This document shows, piece after piece, positions 8,615 to 15,873 of a DNA stretch of 48,440 nucleotides. A model generated the notes under the pieces. The model was given only the letters and a program-made list of their open reading frames with translations, searched no databases and was not told the DNA's origin. Within the stretch, counting starts at the first letter, position 1; each line of letters opens with the position of its first letter. A program made the position numbers and the translations under genes. This stretch comes from an uncultured Bacilli bacterium (GTDB lineage: Bacteria; Bacillota_I; Bacilli_A; RF39; UBA660): NCBI GenBank assembly GCA_947632115.1, contig CANROB010000010.1, positions 1-48,440 of the forward strand, read 5' to 3'.

Positions 8615-9811
8615 ATGGAGTTTTTAGAATTAGAAGTAGAAGAATTTCGCAAGTTTTTAAATGAACATCCCCTTAGAACTTTTATTCAAACCCCAGAAAT
8701 GGCTAAGGTGCGAGAAAAGTTTGGGTATCGCCCTTACTATGTTGGTGTTAAAAAAGAGGGGAAAATAGTCGCTGCTACGATGATGGGTTCAAGAAAAACG
8801 CATTTTGGATATTTAGAATTTTATGCTCCAAGAGGAATTTTAATCGATTATGAAGATTTAGAACTTCTTTCTTTTTTCACACAAGAAATCAAAAAATTTA
8901 TAAAAAAAAGACATGGGTATGTCTTTCGAATAGATCCTTATTATATAACAAGGCAAAAAGATATTGACGGAAAAGTAGTCGCGGGGGGAGTAAACCACGA
9001 AGTAGGCGTTGCTAATTTGTTAAAAGTTGGATATCGTAAATCAAAGCAGGTCTATCAGCAGTTCCCACTTCTTTTTTCCATGGACCTTAATGGGAATGAG
9101 GAAAGTATATTTGCTTCTTTTAAAACACTCACGAAGCGAATGATAAAAAAAGCATCTCAGTTACCCATTTCCATTCGGGAAGCAGAGTATGATGAGTTAT
9201 CTTTGGTACAAGAACTGATTGAAGAAACGGGCAAACGGAAACATTTCCACGGCCGAGATTTATCCTATTATCAAGAATTATATAAAAATTTTTATCCACG
9301 AGGAGAAGTTCAATTTCTGTTAGGAGAATTAGACTTACAAGCGTATCAAAAAAATTTAAACGATAACTTAACAAAGTTACGACAAGAATTAGAAAGTGCT
9401 AAAAAAGATTCCTTAAAAGAGGAACTAACTAGTAGGATTGCTAAAGAAGAAATGCTTTTAGAGGAATCAAAAACGATGACCTTTAATGATAGAGGAAAAG
9501 TGATTCTTTCAGCAGGCGTATTTTTGCTTTATTCGAAAGAATTAGTCTATCTTTTTGGTGGAAATAAAAAAGAGTATATGTTCTTAGGCTCTTCTTATTG
9601 GATGCAATGGACGATGATTCGCTATGGACTGGAACATGGCTTTACAAAATATAATTTTTATGGCATTACTTCGCCAACCAAAGAAGACGGGGTTTATACT
9701 TTTAAACGTGGATTTAACGGATATGTAGAAGAATTGATTGGAGATTATGAATTACCAGTTAGTTCCTATTATTATCTAGAAAATTGGATTCGCAAACAAA
9801 AAAGCAGATAA
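8615..9811 (+). CDS. FemAB-family peptidoglycan aminoacyltransferase
   Basis: A 398-residue cytoplasmic protein of the FemA/FemB/MurM type. These enzymes use aminoacyl-tRNA to add amino acids to the lipid II stem peptide and so build interpeptide bridges. Visible signatures are IQTPEMAKVREKFGYRPYYVGVKK near the start, FYAPRG (about 70-75), RIDPYY, a coiled-coil arm at about residues 240-290 typical of the tRNA-binding insert, and the C-terminal YNFYGITSP then YTFKRGFNGYVEELIG. The gene follows the glucosaminidase-like gene, with GAGGG as ribosome-binding site. It converges on a paralogue. Which amino acid is added cannot be read from sequence. Confidence 0.9.
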   Translation: MEFLELEVEEFRKFLNEHPLRTFIQTPEMAKVREKFGYRPYYVGVKKEGKIVAATMMGSRKTHFGYLEFYAPRGILIDYEDLELLSFFTQEIKKFIKKRHGYVFRIDPYYITRQKDIDGKVVAGGVNHEVGVANLLKVGYRKSKQVYQQFPLLFSMDLNGNEESIFASFKTLTKRMIKKASQLPISIREAEYDELSLVQELIEETGKRKHFHGRDLSYYQELYKNFYPRGEVQFLLGELDLQAYQKNLNDNLTKLRQELESAKKDSLKEELTSRIAKEEMLLEESKTMTFNDRGKVILSAGVFLLYSKELVYLFGGNKKEYMFLGSSYWMQWTMIRYGLEHGFTKYNFYGITSPTKEDGVYTFKRGFNGYVEELIGDYELPVSSYYYLENWIRKQKSR

Positions 9812-9829
9812 TTTTTTATCTACTTTTTA
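9797..9829. terminator. Bidirectional terminator between the two FemAB genes
   Basis: GCAGATAA (9804-9811) pairs with TTATCTAC (9816-9823) with one mismatch; A and T runs flank it on both strands. Confidence 0.65.
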
Positions 9830-11069
9830 TTTTATGGAAAAAATTCATAAGATGATAAACTGGTTTATTAACAGGGAGAATAAATTCTCCTAATAATTCT
9901 ATTACATGCCCACCAAAACCACGCTTAAACATATAAATGCCATATTGCGGATCTTCTTTATCGATATGGTTTTGAATGGCATAAAAGTTATACCGTTCAT
10001 AGTGATGATTAATGGCATATTGAATCATTTCGTAGTGAATGGTGTAGAAAGGTTGATATTCTTTTAAAGACTCGTAACATCCTCCAAAGACACTGGCTAC
10101 TTCATTTCCATAAAAGACATAAAGAATTCCTCCAAGAGTAATTCTTTTCCCATATTTTTGTGAAAGGGAAGTGAGTTCATCTTCTCTTTTAGCGAGTCTT
10201 TCTAAGGCTTCTTTTTCTTCTTTTTCTTTCATTTTTACTTTTTCTTCATTACAAAGTCCTTTTTGACGCTTTCTTTCTCTTTCGATACAAGCTTTATCGA
10301 TAGATGTTCTTTCCTCTTCAATTTTTTGAAGGGCTAAATCAATATCCATTTCGGCAAAAACAAAAGCGATATGATTTTCCTTACATAGGGCATCATACAT
10401 ATCTTCATAAAAAGTAAGGCCGCGATCTTGAAAATGTCTTCGATTGCTAGTGTCATTCATGATATCCGCAAAAAGAGCAATATCTTCTTTCGTTCCTATT
10501 CTTGTTACAATTCCAAATTTTTCGTTTTTACGAATCATTTGCCGAGTTTTGCTGTCCATATCTTTTAAAACGTCTTCTAGATTATCTTTTAAATCAATCG
10601 CATAAAGAAACTTTGCTTGAACGGTATCTCCCATTTTTTTAGCAGGAACCTCTTTAAAGCCTGATTCTTTTAGATAATCTTTGGTAAAACGACGGTCAAA
10701 ACCATCTATTTGGTTTCCATCTTTATCTCTTGAGACAGCTTCTACATAAGGATCAATCCGAAGAAGATAGCCTCCTTGTTTTTTTACGTATTTTTTTATA
10801 TTCGTTAAGAAGAAAGTAAGTAATTCTTTGTCTTCAAAATTAACAATAGGACCGCGAATGGCATAAAATTCTTGTTTTAGTCTTCTTTTTCTAGCAAGTA
10901 ATAGGGAAGCGGCAATGAGATTATTCTCTTTTTTGACCCCGACATAATGGGCTTTCCATCCATATTTTTCTCGTAGAGAGGCAATTTCTACACTTTGTAG
11001 ATAGCAGTTATTACCATGAACTTCTGTAAACTGTTTAAATTCCTCTGGGGATAGTATTACAAATTTCAT
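9816..11069 (-). CDS. FemAB-family peptidoglycan aminoacyltransferase, second paralogue
   Basis: A 417-residue paralogue of the adjacent plus-strand FemAB protein. It shares LQSVEIASLREKYGWKAHYVGVKK, the FYAIRGP motif, RIDPYV, and the C-terminal YNFYAIQNH with YMFKRGFGGHVIELLGEF. Its coiled-coil arm (about 240-315) is longer and richer in Lys and Glu than in its neighbour. Two FemAB enzymes in one genome usually add successive residues of a bridge (as FemA and FemB do) or different amino acids, so a bridge of at least two additions is a reasonable inference. It has its own promoter (TTGACT-17-TATAAT, minus strand). The gap between the convergent stops is only a few bases. Confidence 0.9.
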   Translation of the reverse strand: MKFVILSPEEFKQFTEVHGNNCYLQSVEIASLREKYGWKAHYVGVKKENNLIAASLLLARKRRLKQEFYAIRGPIVNFEDKELLTFFLTNIKKYVKKQGGYLLRIDPYVEAVSRDKDGNQIDGFDRRFTKDYLKESGFKEVPAKKMGDTVQAKFLYAIDLKDNLEDVLKDMDSKTRQMIRKNEKFGIVTRIGTKEDIALFADIMNDTSNRRHFQDRGLTFYEDMYDALCKENHIAFVFAEMDIDLALQKIEEERTSIDKACIERERKRQKGLCNEEKVKMKEKEEKEALERLAKREDELTSLSQKYGKRITLGGILYVFYGNEVASVFGGCYESLKEYQPFYTIHYEMIQYAINHHYERYNFYAIQNHIDKEDPQYGIYMFKRGFGGHVIELLGEFILPVNKPVYHLMNFFHKIKSR

Positions 11070-11104
11070 AACATCTCTTCTTTCTAGCCTCTAAATTCCC
11101 TTTC

Positions 11105-11133
11105 ATTATAGTAAAAAAAGGGTTAAAAGTCAA
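11105..11133 (-). promoter_or_regulatory. Promoter of the minus-strand FemAB gene
   Basis: On the minus strand TTGACT and TATAAT are 17 bases apart, reading toward the gene that starts at 11069. Confidence 0.7.
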
Positions 11134-11191
11134 TGATTAGCCAAGTGGAAAATAGGGGTGAGAAAGGGATAGAAATTCTCTTTTTTTTGAT

Positions 11192-11220
11192 TTGCTTTTT
11201 TTCTAAAAATTCGCTATAAT
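11192..11220 (+). promoter_or_regulatory. Promoter of the DUF4176-like gene
   Basis: TTGCTT (11192-11197) and TATAAT (11215-11220) are 17 bases apart. The leader then carries TGAGAATAGA twice (starting at about 11230 and 11247) before GAGG. Confidence 0.7.
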
Positions 11221-11269
11221 TCTAATTGTATGAGAATAGAGATTAAATGAGAATAGAAAGAGGTTTTGT

Positions 11270-12310
11270 ATGAATTTAAAGTATTTGCCAATTGGTACTG
11301 TTTGTTTGACAAATGATAGCAATAAAAAGATGATTATTGGTATTGATAAAAGTGGATATGATTATGTAGCAGTTGAATATCCGGAAGGATATGAAGGAGA
11401 GGGAAAACTTCTTTATTTTAATCACGAAGAAGTAACAGAATTATACTCTTTAGGATATAAAAATGAAGAAGGAAGAGCTTACTACCAAACAACAGATGAA
11501 TCAAAAAGAGCCACAGTAGAAGAAGAACCTACTTTTCCATCTGTAGGGACATTTTCCTTTACTGCTCAAGAAGAAGGAACTGTACCAACCGTAGAGGTTC
11601 AAGAAGAGGTGCCTGACCTTTCTAAAGTAGAGGAAACAGAAGAACATGTAGAAGAAATAGAAAATCAGGAGCCTGTCGTTTTTGAAGAAGTAGTCGCTAA
11701 AGAAGAAAATATACCAGTTGTAGAAGTTCAAGAAGAAATTTCTAACTTTCCAACTGAGGAAAAGGAAGAAAATAGAGAAGAGATAGAAAATCAAGATGCT
11801 ATGGACTTTGAATCTAATTCTTCCCAAGAAGAGATTGTAGTTTCTACCGTATTAGAAGAAAATGTAAATGGTGATACTACCGAAGTAACTTCTTCTATCA
11901 TAATGGAAACACCAGTAGAAAAGGAAGAAACGGTTTATCCAGAACAAAAAGAGACTTACTCTCAAATTGAAAATGGAACGCTTCCTTTAGAAGATAGTGC
12001 TTATTCTGAAGAAATGAAAAACTTTGGTGAGAAAGCTCAAGAAGAAGGAGTTCCTATTTCTGATTCTGAAGAGATGGAAAGTTTAGACGAGGCAGTAGGA
12101 AATTTAGAAAACGTTGGAGAAGTTCAATTCCAAGAAGAAGTAGCAGAACTAAATGATGAAATCGATGTAACTTCTAATGCTCCCATTAATGACGCAACAA
12201 TAGCTATTGAGCCAATTGTAGATGTTCCATCAACTCCTGAAGCTCCTTTAGAACAACCACAAGTAGAAGAAAAGAAAGAGAAAAAAGGCTTGTTCTCTTT
12301 CTGGAATTAA
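11270..12310 (+). CDS. DUF4176-like domain with long acidic tail
   Basis: A 346-residue cytoplasmic protein. Residues 1-65 (YLPIGTVCLT, KKMIIGI, YDYVAVEYPEGYEGEG) match the pattern I associate with DUF4176, a small domain often found near Firmicute type VII secretion genes; none are in this window. Residues about 80-330 are low-complexity and strongly acidic, with two imperfect copies of a block beginning VEVQEE and continuing to EEIENQ. The end, KKEKKGLFSFWN, is basic and aromatic, a possible docking tail. It is translated from a TTGCTT-17-TATAAT promoter and followed by a strong terminator. The acidic region is probably disordered. Function unknown; domain assignment is from memory of the family. 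Confidence 0.65.
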   Translation: MNLKYLPIGTVCLTNDSNKKMIIGIDKSGYDYVAVEYPEGYEGEGKLLYFNHEEVTELYSLGYKNEEGRAYYQTTDESKRATVEEEPTFPSVGTFSFTAQEEGTVPTVEVQEEVPDLSKVEETEEHVEEIENQEPVVFEEVVAKEENIPVVEVQEEISNFPTEEKEENREEIENQDAMDFESNSSQEEIVVSTVLEENVNGDTTEVTSSIIMETPVEKEETVYPEQKETYSQIENGTLPLEDSAYSEEMKNFGEKAQEEGVPISDSEEMESLDEAVGNLENVGEVQFQEEVAELNDEIDVTSNAPINDATIAIEPIVDVPSTPEAPLEQPQVEEKKEKKGLFSFWN

Positions 12311-12336
12311 AAAATAGTTCAAAGAACTATTTTTTT
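12309..12336 (+). terminator. Intrinsic terminator
   Basis: AAATAGTTC and GAACTATTT with a 3-base loop and seven T's, immediately after the DUF4176-like stop. Confidence 0.85.
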
Positions 12337-12352
12337 GAAAAACAAAAATATA

Positions 12353-12361
12353 TGGTATAAT
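12353..12361 (+). promoter_or_regulatory. Extended -10 promoter with very short leader
   Basis: TGGTATAAT ends 15 bases before the ATG at 12377, so the transcript leader would be under 10-12 bases and holds only GGTGAT as ribosome-binding site. Confidence 0.55.
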
Positions 12362-12376
12362 GAATATGGTGATAAT

Positions 12377-12877
12377 ATGGAAACGAAAAAGAAAATTTTA
12401 TTTTTTATAGTAACGACAGTATTATTAGGAACAATCACTTTTTTAATTGTTAGAAATATGGAGAATAAAAATACTTCAAATCCAGAAGAAGTAGAAGAGC
12501 CAAAAGCGGAAGCAAAGACGGAAGATATCAATTATGAAAAGTATTTGGAATTGCGTTCTTTAGCGCATGAGGCAGAAACATATGCTATCGTTATTCATAG
12601 TGGTAGTGATCAAGTTAGTAAGGATTACTTAAAAGATGTGAAATCTGCTTTTACAGGTAGAAAGGCTACCGTATATCTATTAGATGTAGATAAACTAACA
12701 GAAGAAGATTATTCTAGAGTAATAGATGATATGACAGGAATTAGTAAGCATGAAAAACCAGAACTTACGGTACCGGCAACGATTGTTATGAGTAAGGGAG
12801 CAGTTATCTATAGTCATGAAGGACTTATTTTAAAAGAAGAATTAATGAATACTTTAAATGCAAAAAGTGTAGAATAG
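12377..12877 (+). CDS. Membrane-anchored thioredoxin-fold protein without CxxC
   Basis: A 166-residue protein with one N-terminal membrane segment (about 6-26) and an extracytoplasmic domain. The domain keeps thioredoxin-fold landmarks: a strand YAIVIHSGSD (69-78) where the active site normally follows, ATVYLLDVDK, and VPATIVM with P133 at the cis-proline position. The active-site cysteines are replaced by Ser-Gly-Ser-Asp and there is no Cys in the protein, so it cannot be a disulfide oxidoreductase. A binding or chaperone role is inference. An upstream in-frame ATG at 12335 overlaps the terminator and promoter, so 12377 is the start. It is 7 bases from tex and probably co-transcribed. Confidence 0.65.
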   Translation: METKKKILFFIVTTVLLGTITFLIVRNMENKNTSNPEEVEEPKAEAKTEDINYEKYLELRSLAHEAETYAIVIHSGSDQVSKDYLKDVKSAFTGRKATVYLLDVDKLTEEDYSRVIDDMTGISKHEKPELTVPATIVMSKGAVIYSHEGLILKEELMNTLNAKSVE

Positions 12878-12884
12878 AGGAATT

Positions 12885-15032
12885 ATGAATACAGACATTG
12901 TGAAAGAAATCGTACAAGAATTACAAGTAAAACAATACCAAGTCGAAGCTGTATTAAAATTATTAGAGGATGGGAATACCATCCCTTTTATTGCTCGATA
13001 TAGAAAAGAGGCAACAGGAGTTTTAGATGAGGAACAAATCCGCGTGATTCAGGAACACTATCTTTATCAAGTAAATCTTTTGAAAAGAAAAGAAGATGTT
13101 ATCCGTTTAATTGATGAAAAAGGAATGCTGACAGAAGAACTAAAGCAACAAATTTTAGCGGCTTCTAAACTTGTGGATGTAGAGGATTTATATCGCCCAT
13201 ACAAGGAAAAGAAAAAGACAAAAGCAACGGAGGCAATTGCCAAAGGACTAGAGCCACTTGCTAATCAAATTATGGAATTTAAGCGGGAAGGCAGTCTAGA
13301 TGCTTTAGCAGAACCATTTGTAAATGAAAAAGTAAAAACTTTAGAAGAAGCCCTTGAGGGAGCCTCTTATATTATAGCGGAAAAAATTAGTGATAATGCA
13401 AACTACCGGAAATGGATTAGAAATCATACGTATCAATATGGCATCTTGAAAAGTAAACTTAAGAAAAATGCGAATGATGAAGAAAAAGTATATGAGATGT
13501 ATTATGACTATGAAGAAAGAGTAAAACAGATAAAACCACACCGCATTCTTGCCTTAAACCGAGGAGAGAAAGAAGGTATTCTTACCGTTACTATCGATTA
13601 TGAGACGGAAAGGGCTTTAGAATATTTAAGGCAAAAAGAAATCAAAGATCCTAAATCTTTTGTTGTCGAATTAGTAGAACATGCGATTGAAGATGCTTAT
13701 AAGAGATTAATATTTCCAAGCATTGAAAGAGAAATCCGTTCTGATTTAACAGAAATGGCAGAGGTGAGTGCTATCGATAACTTTGGTAAAAACTTAGAGA
13801 AGTTACTTCTTCAACCACCAATGAAAGATAAGATGGTTTTAGCGCTTGATCCAGCTTACCGAACGGGATGCAAGTTAGCAGTTTTAGACCCAACCGGAAA
13901 AATGTTAGAAATAGCGGTTATTTATCCTCATGAACCTGTGAAGAAGTATGAAGAAGCAAAGAAAATTGTAAAAGATTTAATTGCGAAATATCAAATCGAT
14001 ATTGTAGCGATTGGAAATGGAACAGCCTCTCGCGAGTCAGAAGCCTTTATTGCCGAAGTCATTAAAGAAATTGATCGTAAAGTAGAATATGTTTTAGTTA
14101 GTGAAGCAGGTGCTTCTGTTTATAGTGCTTCTAAATTAGCGATTGAAGAATTCCCAGATTTAACAGTTGAAAAAAGAAGTGCTATTAGTATTGGTAGAAG
14201 GTTGCAAGACCCGCTTGCGGAACTTGTAAAAATTGAACCAGAAAGTATTGGGGTAGGACTTTATCAACATGATATTGCCGATAAGAAATTAAGCGAATCT
14301 TTGGATTATGTTGTTAGTAGTGCTGTTAATAAAGTAGGAGTCAATATCAATACGGCTAGTCCTTTCTTATTAAAATATGTATCTGGTATCACGAAAAAAA
14401 ATATCGATAAAATTATCAATTATCGAAACGCTAAAGGAAAAATTAAAACAAGGGAAGAGATTAAAAAACAAAAACTTCTATCTGATAAGACGTATGAGCA
14501 AGCGATTGGTTTTTTACGGATTGTTGATGGGGATAACGCTCTAGATAAAACAGGGATTCACCCAGAAAGCTATGAGATCGCTAAAAAGGTATTAGAAAAG
14601 TATCAGTTCTCTTTATCTGATATGGGAAGTGAAGCTCTTATAGAAAAATTAAATGCCATTGATATTGAGGCCTTAGCGAAAGAATTAAAGACAGACTATT
14701 ATACATTAGAAGATATTTTAAAATGTTTTAAAAATCCTACTCGTGATCCTCGTGATGATATGCCAAAACCAATTCTAAGAAGTGATATTCTTCATATTGA
14801 AGATTTAAAGGTAGGTATGAAATTACAAGGTACTGTGAGAAATGTTGTAGATTTTGGAGCTTTTATTGATATTGGTCTTAAAAATGATGCTTTAGTTCAT
14901 ATTTCTAAAATTACGGATCGCTATATTAAGCATCCTTCGGAAGTTTTAAGTGTTGGCGATATTGTGGATTGTTATGTAGATGAGATTCACCTAGATAAAA
15001 AGAAAGTTTCTCTTTCTCTTTTAGAACAATAG
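12885..15032 (+). CDS. tex: Tex family RNA-binding transcription accessory protein
   Basis: A 715-residue protein, normal length for Tex. In order: N-terminal helical Tex region (GNTIPFIARYRKEATGVLDEEQ), a YqgF/RNase H-like domain from about residue 317 (MVLALDPAYRTGCKLAVLD, IVAIGNGTASRE), the catalytic-like SEAGASVYSASKLA segment, helix-hairpin-helix region around 490 (NTASPFLLKYVSGI) and a C-terminal S1 RNA-binding domain (about 643-712, GTVRNVVDFGAFIDIGLKND). Tex binds nucleic acid and influences transcription and RNA turnover. The ATG follows a GAGG only five bases upstream and the gene lies seven bases after the thioredoxin-fold gene. Its 3' end converges on the tandem minus-strand small-RNA units. 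Confidence 0.93.
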   Translation: MNTDIVKEIVQELQVKQYQVEAVLKLLEDGNTIPFIARYRKEATGVLDEEQIRVIQEHYLYQVNLLKRKEDVIRLIDEKGMLTEELKQQILAASKLVDVEDLYRPYKEKKKTKATEAIAKGLEPLANQIMEFKREGSLDALAEPFVNEKVKTLEEALEGASYIIAEKISDNANYRKWIRNHTYQYGILKSKLKKNANDEEKVYEMYYDYEERVKQIKPHRILALNRGEKEGILTVTIDYETERALEYLRQKEIKDPKSFVVELVEHAIEDAYKRLIFPSIEREIRSDLTEMAEVSAIDNFGKNLEKLLLQPPMKDKMVLALDPAYRTGCKLAVLDPTGKMLEIAVIYPHEPVKKYEEAKKIVKDLIAKYQIDIVAIGNGTASRESEAFIAEVIKEIDRKVEYVLVSEAGASVYSASKLAIEEFPDLTVEKRSAISIGRRLQDPLAELVKIEPESIGVGLYQHDIADKKLSESLDYVVSSAVNKVGVNINTASPFLLKYVSGITKKNIDKIINYRNAKGKIKTREEIKKQKLLSDKTYEQAIGFLRIVDGDNALDKTGIHPESYEIAKKVLEKYQFSLSDMGSEALIEKLNAIDIEALAKELKTDYYTLEDILKCFKNPTRDPRDDMPKPILRSDILHIEDLKVGMKLQGTVRNVVDFGAFIDIGLKNDALVHISKITDRYIKHPSEVLSVGDIVDCYVDEIHLDKKKVSLSLLEQ

Positions 15033-15035
15033 ACA

Positions 15036-15132
15036 AAAAAAGAAGTTGCCCCCTGAGCAACTTCCATAAAAGAATAAAAAGGGGTTGGCTAGTGTGATAC
15101 TAGCTTCCAATTCGCCTAAATCCGAATTGGTA
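15036..15132 (-). ncRNA. Candidate small RNA, tandem copy 1
   Basis: On the minus strand a promoter TTGACA-17-TAGTAT is followed by a transcript of about 97 bases with three hairpins. Hairpin 1 pairs CCAATTCG with CGAATTGG; hairpin 2 pairs GCTAGT with ACTAGC; the last pairs GAAGTTGC with GCAACTTC and is followed by seven T's, a standard terminator. Between hairpins 2 and 3 lies a single-stranded CAACCCCTTTTT linker, able to pair with purine-rich ribosome-binding sites or with the terminator loop AGGGG. No open reading frame with a ribosome-binding site is present. The unit is not related to a known RNA family that I recognise. It ends 4 bases from the tex stop on the other strand. Confidence 0.6.
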
Positions 15133-15138
15133 CTGTAT

Positions 15139-15167
15139 ATACTAATCAAAAAAAGTGATTTTGTCAA
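15139..15167 (-). promoter_or_regulatory. Minus-strand promoter of small RNA copy 1
   Basis: Read on the minus strand: TTGACA (15167-15162), 17 bases, TAGTAT (15144-15139). Confidence 0.65.
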
Positions 15168-15186
15168 GTATTTTGATTCAAAAAAA

Positions 15187-15284
15187 TAAAAAAGAAGTTG
15201 CCCCCTGAGCAACTTCCATAAAAGAATAAAAAGGGGTTGGCTAGTGTGATACTAGCTTCCAATTCGCCTAAATCCGAATTGGTA
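15187..15284 (-). ncRNA. Candidate small RNA, tandem copy 2
   Basis: Second copy of the unit, 151-152 bases from the first. The transcribed part differs from copy 1 by one A in the loop of hairpin 1 (a 7-base rather than 6-base insert), leaving all three stems and the C-rich linker unchanged. It has its own promoter and its own terminator with a T run of six then more. Two promoters and two terminators kept intact argue for function as separate RNAs rather than one long transcript. It lies upstream of, and is divergent from, the lipoprotein gene at 15382. Confidence 0.6.
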
Positions 15285-15290
15285 CTGTAT

Positions 15291-15319
15291 ATACTAATCA
15301 AAAAAAATAATTTTGTCAA
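15291..15319 (-). promoter_or_regulatory. Minus-strand promoter of small RNA copy 2
   Basis: TTGACA (15319-15314), 17 bases, TAGTAT (15296-15291). The spacer differs from copy 1 by two substitutions. Confidence 0.65.
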
Positions 15320-15349
15320 GTATTTTTATATAATATCTAAGATTTATTG

Positions 15350-15358
15350 TGATATAAT
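15350..15358 (+). promoter_or_regulatory. Extended -10 promoter of the lipoprotein gene
   Basis: TGATATAAT, 24 bases before the ATG at 15382; no good -35. Confidence 0.5.
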
Positions 15359-15381
15359 AGGATTAGAAAGGTAAGGAAACG

Positions 15382-15765
15382 ATGAAAAAAAGATGTTTAT
15401 TACTAGGAATGGTATTGGCTGTTCTTGTATTATCTGGTTGTCAAAAAAGTGAATCCCTTTCTTGTACGAATGAAGAATCAGCAACTGATGTGGGATATAC
15501 CTTAAAAACAGATACGGAAGCTGTTTTAAATGGAGGAAATGTTACTGGGGAAAGAACCACTATGGTTATGACCTTTGAAGATGAAAAATGGGCGAAGTCT
15601 ACTTATGAGGCTTTGTTAAAAGAGAATGCTGATAATAAAGAATATGATGTGAAATTATCTGGTAAGGTAATTACTATTAAGTCTTCTGAAAATTATGAAA
15701 GCCCAATATCTAAGCAAGATTTTAAAGATACTTGGGAGGCAGATGGATATACATGCAAAGAGTAG
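15382..15765 (+). CDS. YehR-like (DUF1307-type) lipoprotein
   Basis: A 127-residue secreted lipoprotein. The signal peptide (KKR, hydrophobic stretch, LSGC) ends at the lipid-modified Cys20. The mature part is short and beta-rich with MVMTFEDEKWAKSTYEALLKE and VITIKSSENY, similar to small DUF1307 (YehR) lipoproteins, whose function is unknown. Two further Cys near each end of the mature protein (SCTNE, YTCKE) could form a disulfide. Promoter is an extended -10 TGATATAAT; the terminator overlaps the stop codon. It is immediately downstream of the divergent tandem small RNAs. Confidence 0.7.
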   Translation: MKKRCLLLGMVLAVLVLSGCQKSESLSCTNEESATDVGYTLKTDTEAVLNGGNVTGERTTMVMTFEDEKWAKSTYEALLKENADNKEYDVKLSGKVITIKSSENYESPISKQDFKDTWEADGYTCKE

Positions 15766-15786
15766 TTCAACTACTCTTTTTTATTT
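15757..15786 (+). terminator. Intrinsic terminator overlapping the lipoprotein stop
   Basis: AGAGTAGTT and AACTACTCT with a very tight loop, then TTTTTTA. Confidence 0.8.
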
Positions 15787-15787
15787 T

Positions 15788-15861
15788 TTAGCACTCTTCT
15801 ATTGACATTGCTAAAATGAAGTGATATACTTGTTTCAGCACGTAAGGAAGAAGAGTGCTAA
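15788..15861 (+). promoter_or_regulatory. CIRCE-like HrcA operator region with promoter
   Basis: TTGACA (15802-15807) and TATACT (15825-15830) are 17 bases apart. The right CIRCE half GAGTGCTAA (15853-15861) is perfect. At the normal 9-base spacing its left half is degenerate (TCAGCACGT, 15835-15843). A perfect left half TTAGCACTC lies further upstream at 15788-15796, before the -35; extended arms TTAGCACTCTTC and GAAGAGTGCTAA are 12-base perfect inverted repeats 50 bases apart. HrcA presumably represses the downstream operon here. Confidence 0.8.
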
Positions 15862-15873
15862 GAGGTGATGAAA

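Larger units (their letters stand above)
15036..15326. repeat. Tandem duplication of about 138-base unit
   Basis: Copies at about 15036-15174 and 15187-15326 are nearly identical: one indel in a loop and two substitutions in the promoter spacer. The linker between them is A-rich. This fills the 349-base gap between tex and the lipoprotein gene. Confidence 0.95.

Noticed and set aside
15043..15140. Plus-strand riboswitch or leader structure in the tandem units
   Set aside because: The plus-strand hairpins have no T run and no promoter, whereas the minus strand has both.
15021..15212. A 63-residue minus-strand frame across the tandem repeats
   Set aside because: It runs through two terminator stems and lacks a ribosome-binding site; the small-RNA reading explains the region better.
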